Positions 21,296-30,622 of a DNA stretch of 64,000 nucleotides are shown one piece after another (the stretch's first letter is position 1; each line of letters opens with the position of its first letter). The stretch lies in contig KV454015.1 of assembly GCA_001661245.1 (NCBI GenBank), positions 827,076 to 891,075 of the forward strand, read 5' to 3'. This stretch comes from Pachysolen tannophilus NRRL Y-2460. Lineage: Eukaryota > Ascomycota > Pichiomycetes > Alaninales > Pachysolenaceae. The notes beneath the pieces are model-generated. The model was not told where the DNA came from. It worked only from the letters and a program-made list of their open reading frames with translations, and did no database searches. The position numbers and the translations under genes were made by a program.

Positions 21296-21910
21296 TTAGA
21301 AAGGTAATAATTTACTACCACCTTTACCTTTACCACCATGTCTAACGGGAGTATAAGTAATAGAAAATTCACCCAAGTAATGACCAACCATTTCTGGTTT
21401 AATTTCAACTTGGTTAAAAGTTTTACCGTTATAAACACCAATAACACTACCAATCATTTCTGGAACAACAATCATGTTTCTTAAATGAGTCTTAACAACT
21501 GGTGGTTTTTCATTTGGTTGAGCAGCTAATCTTGCCTTTCTCAATTTGTTCATTAAACCCATTGGTTTCGAGTTTAAACCTCTTGAAAATCTTCTTCTAA
21601 CTCTTGCATGGCATAATTTAGCAAATTCTTCTGTTTCCAAGTCTAATAACTTGGTCAAGTCAACACCTCTGTATGAGTATGATTTAAAAGTTCTACCTTT
21701 TTTTGGAGCTAAATAAAATAAATAAGGAAAAAAAAAGAATAAATAGTTAGTATTCAAGTTTAAATTTTACTATTATCAAAGAGTTTATGTAATGTATTGT
21801 ACACCTTTTGATTTCATCTTGCGATCCCACTTTCAACACTCAAAAGTATATCCATACATATATAACTCCAACTCAAATAAACTCTCTCATTACTTACCAA
21901 CTGCAGACAT
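21296..21910 (-). CDS. RPS15: 40S ribosomal protein uS19 (S15), spliced
   Basis: Exon 1 is 21898-21910 (13 bases, MSAV plus one base) and exon 2 is 21296-21708, together 141 residues. The intron 21709-21897 has GTAAGTA, TACTAAC (21746-21752 on the opposite strand) and TTTAG. The protein carries [53 protein letters not shown] and the C-terminal [20 protein letters not shown], matching eukaryotic uS19 throughout. It is a small-subunit head protein near the decoding centre whose tail reaches the A/P-site tRNAs. It is divergent from RPP2. Confidence 0.96.
21709..21897 (-). other. Intron of RPS15
   Basis: 189 bases directly after a 13-base first exon, with canonical GTAAGTA, TACTAAC and TAG. Early introns are usual in yeast ribosomal protein genes. 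Confidence 0.93.
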
Positions 21911-22652
21911 ATTCAACTATGATTATCTATAATTTAGTAATAGCTAAAATATTTTAATATATATATATATATATATAAATTATATTATTATTGGTTTTTC
22001 ACCTACCTTTTTTTTCTTTTTTTTCTTTCTCTTTTTTGGCGGGTAAAAAAAAAAAAAAAAAAAATTTTTGTGAAAATAATTAAAAGGGTAGTGTCGTTGA
22101 AAGCCAAAACCCTAAAAAGGAAACTAACTTTGTAATAGAAAAAATTAACTAGTTTTATTATTAGTACTGGTAATTACACGTTTAATTGCTTGATGCACAC
22201 CAAAATACAAAAAACACAAAGACTGACATTTACTTAGTGCATTAGTGCAGATTGTGACTGTGAAAAATTTTGAAAAAAAAATTCGCAAAAAAAGAAAAAA
22301 TAATTAATGGAAAGTAGTGTAAATTTCATCCATGCGGAAAAATAAAAAAGCAAAAAAAAATTTTTGACAGAAAAGCCGCCTGAAAGCTGCCTAGAATCTC
22401 CCTAGAGGCCGCCTGGGAACCGCCTAAACACTTTCCCAGACACCCTCCAGACACCGCAAGAGGAAAACAGGCGGAAAAAAAAAACAAAATTAAAAGTTCG
22501 CACCCGTTTTGTAGGTGGTAAACGTAATTACAGCGTTGGTGAAGGAAGAAGACATAATTTTTCATTACTTTACATTATTGATATATTAATGAAAAATTAG
22601 TTTAACTTTTTTTTTTTTTTATCTTGGATTATCCAGTTAGATTAGAATTCAA
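21911..22652. promoter_or_regulatory. Divergent ribosomal-protein promoter region
   Basis: About 740 bases between RPS15 and the RPP2 5' leader. AACCCTAA at 22108-22115 matches the Tbf1-type element reported as a ribosomal protein gene regulator in Candida albicans. A GC-rich 11-bp-period array lies at 22375-22462 and A/T tracts elsewhere. No convincing coding sequence. Confidence 0.55.
22375..22462. repeat. Degenerate 11-bp tandem array, GC-rich
   Basis: Five clear consecutive 11-base units: gccgcctgaaa, gctgcctagaa, tctccctagag, gccgcctggga, accgcctaaac. Three decayed units follow (actttcccaga, caccctccaga, caccgcaagag). The shared core is C[CT][GC]CCT followed by purines. The period is near one DNA helical turn, and the patch is far richer in GC than its surroundings. 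Confidence 0.8.
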
Positions 22653-22869
22653 GTAAGTATAGTTTGTTGAGATTAGTTAGAGAACTGAGTTTTATTTTGT
22701 TTTTTCTTTTTTATAAACTATAGAGATTCAAGGTTTCTCAGTCATTGATACTCATATACAAGAGTTCTTTTTCTTTTTCTTCTTTTTTTTTTTTGGCTTT
22801 GGCTTTTGGCTTTTACTAACTTCATTAATTTTTTTTCCTTCTTTTTTCTCTCTTTCGCTTTTATATTAG
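22653..22869 (+). other. 5'UTR intron of RPP2
   Basis: Donor GTAAGTAT at 22653, a perfect TACTAAC at 22814-22820 followed by a pyrimidine-rich stretch, and acceptor TATTAG ending one base before the ATG at 22871. All three signals are canonical and ordered, 217 bases in all. 5'UTR introns are known in yeast ribosomal protein genes. No transcript data are available here. Confidence 0.72.
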
Positions 22870-22870
22870 A

Positions 22871-23200
22871 ATGAAATATATTGCTGCTTACTTATTGTTG
22901 GCTTCTGCCGGTAATGCTTCTCCATCTGCTGCTGATGTTACAAAAGTTTTGGAATCAGTAGGTATCGAAGTTGATGCTGAAAAATTATCAAAATTGATTT
23001 CTGAAGTTGAAGGAAAATCTGTTGAAGAATTGATTGCTGAAGGTAACGAGAAATTATCCAGTGTTCCAACTGGTGGTGCTGTTGCCGCTTCGAGCGGTGC
23101 TGCTGCTGCAGGTGGTGCTGATGAAGTTGCTGCTGAAGAAGAAAAAGAAGAAGCTAAAGAAGAATCAGATGACGATATGGGTTTCGGTTTATTCGATTAG
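22871..23200 (+). CDS. RPP2: 60S acidic ribosomal stalk protein P2
   Basis: A 109-residue P2-type stalk protein that dimerises with P1 and recruits translation GTPases. It begins [20 protein letters not shown], as P2 proteins do (P1 starts differently), has the [14 protein letters not shown] helix region, an Ala/Gly-rich hinge, an acidic Glu/Lys stretch and the universal C-terminus [12 protein letters not shown]. The A or B isoform cannot be assigned. It appears to have a 5'UTR intron ending one base before the start codon. Confidence 0.94.
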   Translation: MKYIAAYLLLASAGNASPSAADVTKVLESVGIEVDAEKLSKLISEVEGKSVEELIAEGNEKLSSVPTGGAVAASSGAAAAGGADEVAAEEEKEEAKEESDDDMGFGLFD

Positions 23201-23418
23201 ATTAAAATAATTTAAAAGAAAAGAAAAGAAAAAATTAAGTAAATATATTATCCATATATATATATATATTCTAATAGATAGCTATATCGATAATGTCGAC
23301 TTTTAACTACTTTATATCTTGTATTTCGTTTGTATTATCTCGTGATGTGGCTCAATTTGTAATTTTTTCACAAAATGTAGTAAGAAATGAAAAATGAAAA
23401 ATTATATATAAATATTTA

Positions 23419-23455
<37 letters not shown>

Positions 23456-23512
23456 AGAAGGTGATTATTTATTTGTGATTCTTTTTTTTTGGTGCTAATC
23501 ATTGTATTTATT
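23201..23512. other. Intergenic RPP2/CYS3
   Basis: AT-rich; a long TA-dinucleotide run near 23424-23452. No CACGTG or CTGTGG sulfur-control site was spotted. Confidence 0.5.
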
Positions 23513-24835
23513 ATGTTCAAAAGATTTATAACAATTTCTGAAAAGTCTAACCAACTTAGGAGAACTGGTTCATTAAATCAAATCACTAGACATGCAAGAT
23601 TATTTTCATCTACTATTTGTAAACTTGATGATGTGAATGAAATTTCCAAAAATTCTGGTTTTGGTACAAGAGCTGTACATGCTGGTTCTCATCCTGATCC
23701 TGTGACAGGAGCAGTTATTGCTCCAATTTCATTATCTACAACTTTTGCTCAAACTGCTCCATCAAAACCAATTGGTATTTATGAATATTCAAGATCTTCA
23801 AATCCAAATAGAGATAATTTTGAAAAATGTATTGCTTCTTTAGAAAATGCAAAATATGGTCTTGCATTTGCATCAGGAAGTGCTACTATTGGTACTATAG
23901 TTCATAGTTTAAATGTTGGAGATGAAATTATTAGTGTTGCAGATGTTTATGGTGGGACTCATAGATATTTTACAAAAGTTGCAAATAATACTGGTATTAA
24001 AACTTTTTTTTCAAATAATATTGAAAATGAATTAATAAATTTACTTAATAAAAATACAAAATTAATTTGGATTGAAACTCCTTCAAATCCTACATTAACT
24101 TTAACTGATATTGAAAAAGTTTCTCAAATTATTAAAAATTTTAAAAAATCAAATAATATTACTCATGATATTAAATTGGTTGTTGATAATACTTTTTTAT
24201 CACCTTATATTCAAAACCCATTGGATCAAGGTGCTGATATTGTTATACACTCTGTAACTAAATATATTAATGGTCATAGTGATGTTGTAATGGGGGTATT
24301 GGCAACAAATAGTGATAAATATTATCAAGAATTAAAATTCTTACAAAATGCTACTGGTTCAGTTCCTTCTCCTTTTGATTCATGGTTAGCTCATAGAGGT
24401 GTTAAAACTTTACACTTAAGAGTGAAAAGAGCATCAGACTCTGCTTTAGCAATAGCCAAATACTTGTCTCAATCTCCTTACGTTTCTAAAGTAAGTTATC
24501 CAGCTCTTAGTTCGGGTCCACAACATGATATCTTTGTTAAACAACATAATCACCAATTAGGTGGAGGTATGATTTCTTTTAGAATTAAAGGTGGATTAAA
24601 ACTGGCAAATAAATTTGTTTCAAATACCAATATCTTTGCATTAGCAGAATCATTAGGTGGTATAGAATCATTATTAGAAGTCCCAGCTAGTATGACCCAC
24701 TCTGGTATAAGCATTGAAGAAAGAGAAAAAAGTGGTGTATTTGATGATTTAGTCAGGTTAAGTGTTGGTATTGAAGATCAAGAAGACTTGATCAAAGATA
24801 TAGAACAAGCTTTAAAAATAGCAACTACCAACTAA
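23513..24835 (+). CDS. CYS3: Cystathionine gamma-lyase with mitochondrial-type presequence
   Basis: A PLP enzyme of the Cys/Met metabolism family, 440 residues from the only usable ATG (23513). It would cleave cystathionine to cysteine, 2-oxobutyrate and ammonia. Residues from about 53 on align with Saccharomyces Cys3 (GTRAVHAGSHPDP, PISLSTTFAQ, YEYSRSSNPNRDNFEK, SVTKYINGHSDVVMGVLA with the PLP lysine, AESLGGIESLLEVPASMTH). About 45 extra N-terminal residues, starting MFKRFITISEK, are basic, hydroxylated and nearly free of acidic residues, with RLFSST resembling a presequence cleavage site. No other ATG lies before the catalytic domain. Cystathionine gamma-synthase or beta-lyase is less likely. 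Confidence 0.88.
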   Translation: MFKRFITISEKSNQLRRTGSLNQITRHARLFSSTICKLDDVNEISKNSGFGTRAVHAGSHPDPVTGAVIAPISLSTTFAQTAPSKPIGIYEYSRSSNPNRDNFEKCIASLENAKYGLAFASGSATIGTIVHSLNVGDEIISVADVYGGTHRYFTKVANNTGIKTFFSNNIENELINLLNKNTKLIWIETPSNPTLTLTDIEKVSQIIKNFKKSNNITHDIKLVVDNTFLSPYIQNPLDQGADIVIHSVTKYINGHSDVVMGVLATNSDKYYQELKFLQNATGSVPSPFDSWLAHRGVKTLHLRVKRASDSALAIAKYLSQSPYVSKVSYPALSSGPQHDIFVKQHNHQLGGGMISFRIKGGLKLANKFVSNTNIFALAESLGGIESLLEVPASMTHSGISIEEREKSGVFDDLVRLSVGIEDQEDLIKDIEQALKIATTN

Positions 24836-25073
24836 TGGATAAACTAATATATATATATATATACATATATACATTTTATTTAGATAGAGCTTTATAATGA
24901 TAATTGATAAATATATAGAAAATAAAGACTTTTGCACTTTTAAAGAAAAAAATTTGGTTTAAAAAAATGGTTTAAAAAATATATTTGTATATAAATATAT
25001 GAAAAATTAATTAAATTTTCTTTTTTAATATATATATATATATATATTAAAGGCTATCATCAAACTGATAAGT

Positions 25074-25577
25074 ATGATTGGAAGGAATTTGATAAGGTAT
25101 AGTGTCTTATCCACGGTGAATAAGTCGACACCGTATGGAATGATTTTCATAAATAGACTCTCATCGACATCCATTGCATATCAACAACAACATCATCATA
25201 AAGAAAAATCATTACCAACATCAAGAGAAGATCAACTATTAGATTCAATACCTTCGAAATCTAAGGAAATCCAATCCAGAATAGATGTGTTGAATCAGAA
25301 GACAAAATTTTTGAAACAACTGTCAGTTTTAGAATCACAAGATTTAAACTCATTGAAACCCAGGATTTCAGATTTCAAATTACCCATCTTGAATTTCTTC
25401 ATAACGAGTATGACAATATATTTAGCTTTACAATGGATTTGGTTATATTTAGAGAAAGAAGAGCAAGCAAGAACTTATAGAGAATGTGTTATAAAATTAG
25501 AAAATGAAATTCAAGAAATATTAGATGAAAAGGATGAAAAGCAAAATAAATGGTTTGGATGGCTTTGGAAACATTAA
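25074..25577 (+). CDS. Probable mitochondrial inner-membrane protein, INA17-like
   Basis: A 167-residue protein with a basic, Ser/Thr-rich N-terminus (MIGRNLIRYSVLSTVNKS) that looks like a mitochondrial presequence. It has a central helical segment (SRIDVLNQKTKFLKQLSVLE), one membrane segment at about 108-128 (LPILNFFITSMTIYLALQWIWLYL) and a charged C-terminal coiled coil. This architecture and the 'LKPRISDFKLP' stretch before the membrane segment recall Ina17, an assembly factor of the F1Fo-ATP synthase peripheral stalk. That identity comes from memory and is tentative. Confidence 0.5.
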   Translation: MIGRNLIRYSVLSTVNKSTPYGMIFINRLSSTSIAYQQQHHHKEKSLPTSREDQLLDSIPSKSKEIQSRIDVLNQKTKFLKQLSVLESQDLNSLKPRISDFKLPILNFFITSMTIYLALQWIWLYLEKEEQARTYRECVIKLENEIQEILDEKDEKQNKWFGWLWKH

Positions 25578-25637
25578 AAATTATATAAACGTTTAGTTAT
25601 ATATATATATATATACGAAATAAATGCAAATTATTTT

Positions 25638-26483
25638 TCAATTTTCTGATTTACCTTCTTCTAGTTCATGTGATTTATCAAAGATCTGTTGTAAATTGTA
25701 CTTACACAACCGGTCATAATCATCCAAGACACTCATTCCAACATTGGTTTTGAAACATTCAATTAATATCAACTTATCGTAATTTTTCAAATCAACACTA
25801 TGTCCATGTTCAGTTCCAACACATCCAGCAACAGCTTTAATGATATCCATTTTTTCTAACAGACTGAAGTTTCTTCTATTGATTTGAATAGCAAATTTTA
25901 AAGGTTTTTGATCTTTTTCCAGTTGGAAATGAGGTTTCAAAATTTTCTTGGACAATTTAATAACTTCTTCTAATGAAGCAGAACATGATGAATCTATAGG
26001 AGATAATCTTTGGGTGTACCTTGTAGTCTTTATCTTGGAATCAAATGCCTCTTGACAATATCTGTGACAAAATTCTGAAGGAACAATTGGCTTCTTACAT
26101 TGTAAGAAAATTAAGCACTCACATCCTAATTTAGTTTCTTTTATTAAAGCATTAGATTTTTTTTTATCATCATTATTGGCCTTTAATTCTAATAATTCCT
26201 TCTTAATTTGATCTTCAATCAATAATTCTTTTTTAACATCTTCATTCCCATCCTCCTCAACATTATCATTACCTTCTGTCATAGCCAATAAATCAGCATG
26301 ATAATATTCTTCAATCTTTTCACCAAACAGTAACTTCAACTCTTTAATACATTGAGCTTCTCTTCCTTTCGTACAAGTAGCATATATCCCATATTGGCCA
26401 GGTTCCACAATACCAGAAGAAAGCTTGAACTTCTTAAACTTCTGATCTCTATTATCCCTATTCTGATTTTTTCTCTTTGCCAT
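25638..26483 (-). CDS. TAN1: THUMP-domain tRNA acetylation factor Tan1
   Basis: A 281-residue protein that, with the acetyltransferase Kre33 (human NAT10), forms N4-acetylcytidine at position 12 of tRNA-Ser and tRNA-Leu. It has a basic N-terminus (MAKRKNQNRD, RDQKFKKFKL), IYATCTKGREAQCIKELKLL, and a C-terminal THUMP domain (KFAIQINRRNFSLLEKMDII, VGTEHGHSVDLKNYDKLILI). The first ATG is 26483; upstream frame extension uses TTG only. It is divergent from SIL1, with 177 bases between starts. Confidence 0.88.
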   Translation of the reverse strand: MAKRKNQNRDNRDQKFKKFKLSSGIVEPGQYGIYATCTKGREAQCIKELKLLFGEKIEEYYHADLLAMTEGNDNVEEDGNEDVKKELLIEDQIKKELLELKANNDDKKKSNALIKETKLGCECLIFLQCKKPIVPSEFCHRYCQEAFDSKIKTTRYTQRLSPIDSSCSASLEEVIKLSKKILKPHFQLEKDQKPLKFAIQINRRNFSLLEKMDIIKAVAGCVGTEHGHSVDLKNYDKLILIECFKTNVGMSVLDDYDRLCKYNLQQIFDKSHELEEGKSEN

Positions 26484-26660
26484 TTTCCTCAATCTTCTCT
26501 TGTATTGTTCAACTGTTCTCTTTTGTTGATTTAAAAAAGTGAAAATTTTATTTTTTGTATCTGCATCTACATTCTAGAAAAGAAAATTATGGTATTAAAG
26601 ATATTATACTCATTATTTGATTTAGAACAAGTTTCAAATTGTCTTTTAATGGAATACTAG

Positions 26661-27995
26661 ATGAAAGCAATAATAATATTCTCGCTTCTTGTTGCGATTT
26701 CAGTTAGTACGTCGTCGCAGTATCCAATAGAAGATTTAATTTGTCCAGATTTAAATCCAGATAATTGCTATCCAAAAATATTTAAACCATCAAATGAATG
26801 GCAAACTATTAAAGAAGGTCAAGAGATTCCAGCTGGATTACATATTAGAGTTAACGTTGACACTTTGTTGAAAGAAGCCAAATTGATTGATAATTCAGAG
26901 AATTTAGAGATTTCATCTAGTGAGAATCTGGCAGTTGTTATAGTTGATCAAGATCAAACACAAGAACAGGATATCAAAGATAATAATAATCAAAGAAAAA
27001 TGGGCTCATACTCTCATAAGCCAAATAGCAAGATACCTTTGGAAGAAAAGAATGAGTTTACTGAGTCAATAGATACATTAAGCAATTTATTGTCATTGTC
27101 GCCTGATTCAACTTTTTCAAAAGAGAATATTTTCACTTCATTGGATACATTAATCGAATTATCTCATGATATCGATTTTGGTATTACACTTTCAACATTT
27201 AAAAATTTCCAAACTTTACTATATTTGTCAGGATTATCTCCCATCAAATCAGATTTGAGTAGATTAACCGAGAGATTGAATGAACAAGAGATTTTCGAGT
27301 TGAAAGAGAAATCTTTAAGAATTATTGGCTCTACGTTACGTAATAACCCTATTGCATTACTGAATTTTTTGAATAATGATCAAGATCAAAAACCAGGAGT
27401 AGTAGTTAAGAATATTTTTGAAAAATTGAAATCAAATGATAATAATATCATAAACAATAGAATGTTGAGCATTTTAGATATTTTGACTGAAACTCAAGAT
27501 GGTGAAAATTATATTAATTTAACTGATGGTAAAGCAAAATTGTTAGCCCAATACATTCATTTTCCAAAAGACTCTCAGCTTAAAATCTTGCAAATTTTGG
27601 AAAATATGGAACAAAGAAGACTGTTAAACAAAAGGAACGAAGAACAGAAAAATATAAAAGATTTAACAGAAGATGAAGTAACAGTAAAATATTCAAATTT
27701 TTTAAAAGGAATGCTATCGGATGATCCAAATAACTCAAATTTCAAACAGATCTTTATGAATCTTGTGCAGTTAAAAAAGGATAAAAATAAATTAGTCAAA
27801 GTTGATAGCGATTTTTTGAATTGGTTAACCGATGAAATTAAAAGAAGGAAAACAGACCCTGTGTTGGTTAAAATGGACAACGATGATCTTAAAGACAAAA
27901 ATAGCGAACGGTTCGATCAATATATGTTGAAAGCGAGACATGAGGTTTTTGGAAACCCAATGGGTCTTAGAAAGGCACTAGTAGATGAGTTATGA
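26661..27995 (+). CDS. SIL1: ER nucleotide exchange factor for BiP (Sil1/Sls1)
   Basis: A 444-residue protein with an N-terminal signal peptide ([20 protein letters not shown]). It has the Sil1/Sls1 hallmark [20 protein letters not shown] followed by [20 protein letters not shown], then armadillo-like helices. Sil1 promotes ADP release from Kar2/BiP in the ER lumen, supporting translocation and folding. The last four residues are VDEL, an HDEL-like ER retrieval signal, which supports lumenal location. The single 'n' at 28037 is outside the gene. Confidence 0.93.
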   Translation: MKAIIIFSLLVAISVSTSSQYPIEDLICPDLNPDNCYPKIFKPSNEWQTIKEGQEIPAGLHIRVNVDTLLKEAKLIDNSENLEISSSENLAVVIVDQDQTQEQDIKDNNNQRKMGSYSHKPNSKIPLEEKNEFTESIDTLSNLLSLSPDSTFSKENIFTSLDTLIELSHDIDFGITLSTFKNFQTLLYLSGLSPIKSDLSRLTERLNEQEIFELKEKSLRIIGSTLRNNPIALLNFLNNDQDQKPGVVVKNIFEKLKSNDNNIINNRMLSILDILTETQDGENYINLTDGKAKLLAQYIHFPKDSQLKILQILENMEQRRLLNKRNEEQKNIKDLTEDEVTVKYSNFLKGMLSDDPNNSNFKQIFMNLVQLKKDKNKLVKVDSDFLNWLTDEIKRRKTDPVLVKMDNDDLKDKNSERFDQYMLKARHEVFGNPMGLRKALVDEL

Positions 27996-28036
27996 TTTAC
28001 TGCTTGATATGATGTGAAATTTTGACTTTTTTTTTT

Positions 28037-28037
28037 N
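28037..28037. other. Ambiguous base in a T run
   Basis: A single N inside a T homopolymer in the 3' flank of SIL1; run length here is unreliable. Confidence 0.95.
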
Positions 28038-28281
28038 TTTTTTTTTTTTTTGGTTTTTCAATTTTTCAGTTTTTAATGGTTTTATTTATCTATTTCTTTT
28101 AAATTGATAGAATATTATTTTGTTGTACAGCTAGTTACTTATGTTGTAAGAATGAAGGTAAAAATATAAAGCATTAAAAATAACAAAAAGAATTGAAAAC
28201 ATTCAAACAATGTTAATAAAATCTCACGGTACAAAATCCATTTAATGAGCAAATTAAAATTACCAACAAGTGTAATTGTAT

Positions 28282-30009
28282 TCATACTGTTTTTTCAGTA
28301 CTTCCAAGTGAGTTTAACTGTAAATCAGCAGGATTAACTTGCTCGCCTGTAGCACTGTTTATTACAATAATCTCCTGATCATCATCAAGTTCTTCACCGT
28401 CCACGTACTCAGTCATATCATCAACGTTTCTAGCTGGACCATTGAATTCTTTTTTACCATAGGCAAAATAGTATATCCACGCAAGTAGCATCACACCAGG
28501 AGTAATAACAACTGTGTAATTCATAGTTTCCTTATCAACAGTAGTACCAGAAGGGAACATGACCATTATTATTACAAAAGTCATGAAGAAAATGGAAATC
28601 CAGTTAACTATTGGGGACCAGAATTTACCCAAGTAAAAATCTCCTGGTATGAATTTATCACGGCCATAAGTATTCCTCAAGAAAATAGGAACACACCATG
28701 CAAAGTAATTACCTGCAATATATAAACTGAATAAAGCATCAGCTGCAGTGGTTCCAATCAAACAAAGCAATCCCATAATCAAACTTAAAATACCTCCAAA
28801 CCAAACTGCTCTTAATGGAGTGGATAATTTTTTATTTACCACTTTAATATATTTTGAGAAAGGTAATCCATTATCTCTTGAGAAAGCCCAAATTTGACGG
28901 GAAATAGCTGTAAGAATACTTGCACCCATTAACCATTGACATGCAGCAATTAATGACATAAATGCAATTGCCCAGTTTTTTCCTAACGAATCGTAGACAA
29001 TTTGAGCCATTGGCTGACCAAACAGAGTTCCAATAACAGCATCAATATCAGTTCTAATGCATGCTCCAACAACAATACAAATGAAAAATCCCAATGAGAA
29101 ACAAGCAGAAATAGAACCAATAATACCGATTGGAACAGACTTAGTCAGATTTCTGGCTTCTTCTGACATATGGACACATGAATCAAATGCACCAATTGTC
29201 CAAATAGAAGGCATCCAACCATTCAATACAAAATTCCATCCATTATCCCAACCACCAGAGAAATTTTGGTAGTTACCAAAAATAAACTTCCCATCATTAA
29301 ATCCACCCATATTTATTTTAGTTCCAATTGGAACAGCAATGAAGAATAACAAGATCAAACCAAGGTTACATATAATGGAGACTGTTTGCAATCTAGAACA
29401 AACATGAGATGCAGCACAAGTAATAAAAATGTGCGAAACAACACAAGCAGCAAATACACCATAAGTCTTTCCTGTTGTCAAAGTGAAATCACCGTCTTTA
29501 CTTATGTAGACGGCAGCTAAAACTTCATTTGCAAAACCATAATTGACTGAACATAATGCTCCAACTAAAGCAACACTGTTGGTATTTCCAACTATATAGG
29601 AAATAGGAACTTTCCATTTTTCTGGTGCATAAAACCAAGACCAATAATAAAGACCACCAGATGTTGGCATCGCACTACCTAACTCAGACATTGAAATACC
29701 AATTAATAAAACGAAAAAAGATGCTATAAACCAACCCCAGATCATGCCAACTGTACCACCAGTTAAAGCTTGGGCCAAGACAGAAGAAATAGAAGGAAGC
29801 AATCCCATGATTGAAAATGCAACCCCAAAAACTTGAAGTGTCGAAAACTGTCTTCTCAACTCTGCCTTATAACCAATTTCTGCTAGTAACTCATTATCTG
29901 TTTGTGCATGTTTTGGATCTATATGACCGGGATCAATATTTCTATATCTCGATACTGTGACTTTGATTTCAAGATCTTTGTCCTGTGTAGGAGTTTTCGA
30001 AAGTGACAT
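28282..30009 (-). CDS. APC-family GABA/polyamine-type permease (UGA4 group)
   Basis: A 575-residue amino acid-polyamine-organocation permease with about 12 membrane segments between residues 60 and 535. N-terminal landmarks are LAEIGYKAELRRQFSTLQVF, GVAFSIMGLLPSISSVL and MSELGSAMPTSGGLYYWSWF. Later elements are FDSCVHMSEEARNLTKSVPI and AISRQIWAFSRDNGLPFS. These place it in the fungal UGA4/TPO5/BIO5 group, which carries GABA, putrescine or related compounds at the plasma membrane or vacuole. The acidic C-terminal tail (about 540-575) is hydrophilic. Two GATAAG elements upstream suggest nitrogen catabolite control. Which substrate is used cannot be told from sequence alone. Confidence 0.85.
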   Translation of the reverse strand: MSLSKTPTQDKDLEIKVTVSRYRNIDPGHIDPKHAQTDNELLAEIGYKAELRRQFSTLQVFGVAFSIMGLLPSISSVLAQALTGGTVGMIWGWFIASFFVLLIGISMSELGSAMPTSGGLYYWSWFYAPEKWKVPISYIVGNTNSVALVGALCSVNYGFANEVLAAVYISKDGDFTLTTGKTYGVFAACVVSHIFITCAASHVCSRLQTVSIICNLGLILLFFIAVPIGTKINMGGFNDGKFIFGNYQNFSGGWDNGWNFVLNGWMPSIWTIGAFDSCVHMSEEARNLTKSVPIGIIGSISACFSLGFFICIVVGACIRTDIDAVIGTLFGQPMAQIVYDSLGKNWAIAFMSLIAACQWLMGASILTAISRQIWAFSRDNGLPFSKYIKVVNKKLSTPLRAVWFGGILSLIMGLLCLIGTTAADALFSLYIAGNYFAWCVPIFLRNTYGRDKFIPGDFYLGKFWSPIVNWISIFFMTFVIIMVMFPSGTTVDKETMNYTVVITPGVMLLAWIYYFAYGKKEFNGPARNVDDMTEYVDGEELDDDQEIIVINSATGEQVNPADLQLNSLGSTEKTV

Positions 30010-30622
30010 CGCTAAGGTTGTTGTTCAAGGTGTCTCTATGTTTCCTGGGAAAAATTTGGATCAATATATGCATTGAAGCGATATATATATGTATATATAT
30101 ATAGAGACATATATAGTTCCGCTAAGACACTACGAATCTAATCACAGATAAGCCCTATAATAAGAATATCCGCCTGTAGAATACACGACAACCTGGTAGA
30201 TCGCAATCAAGATAAAGATTGATAAAAAGATAAATGAAAAGAAAGTGGAAAAAAAAAAATGCCGATGAAAAAAAAAGAAAAAAGTTAGTTCACGTGACTC
30301 CTTATCTCGAAGCTTTCTCAATGGAGTAAGTAGAGATAAAAGAAAATCTGATTGAACCATATATTGACAAAGCGTCAATTGCAGAAATCTTGTATCACAA
30401 ATTTTGAAAGTGAAATTCCCTTTCGGGCAACTAAGTCCTCAGTTAAAGGCAATGGTATAATGGATTGGGAAACTTAAAGAACTTTTTTTATCAACTAAAT
30501 TGATTCTTTTTTTCTGTGGTGCAAATTTCTCGTTTGTTAGATTAAAAAAGTCCAGTATGAAAAATAAAGAAAATTTTCTTTAAAATTGAATCTATAATTA
30601 AAGAACGCAAAATGATAGTAAA
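30010..30622. promoter_or_regulatory. Permease upstream region with GATA and CACGTG boxes
   Basis: GATAAG occurs at 30147-30152 and, inverted (CTTATC), at 30301-30306, with several additional GATAA cores in between. CACGTGAC at 30291 contains a Cbf1/bHLH palindrome. GATAAG pairs are the UAS for GATA activators (Gln3/Gat1 type) in nitrogen-regulated permease genes. The region also holds the 3' end of SPO11. No other gene seen. Confidence 0.5.

Noticed and set aside
22326-22565. 79-codon frame over the 11-bp array
   Set aside because: Formed by the GC-rich repeat and A/T flanks; Cys/Gly/Ser-rich shadow without support.
23340-23360. TGGCTCAATTTG, tRNA A-box-like
   Set aside because: No B-box at a suitable distance downstream and no cloverleaf can be drawn.
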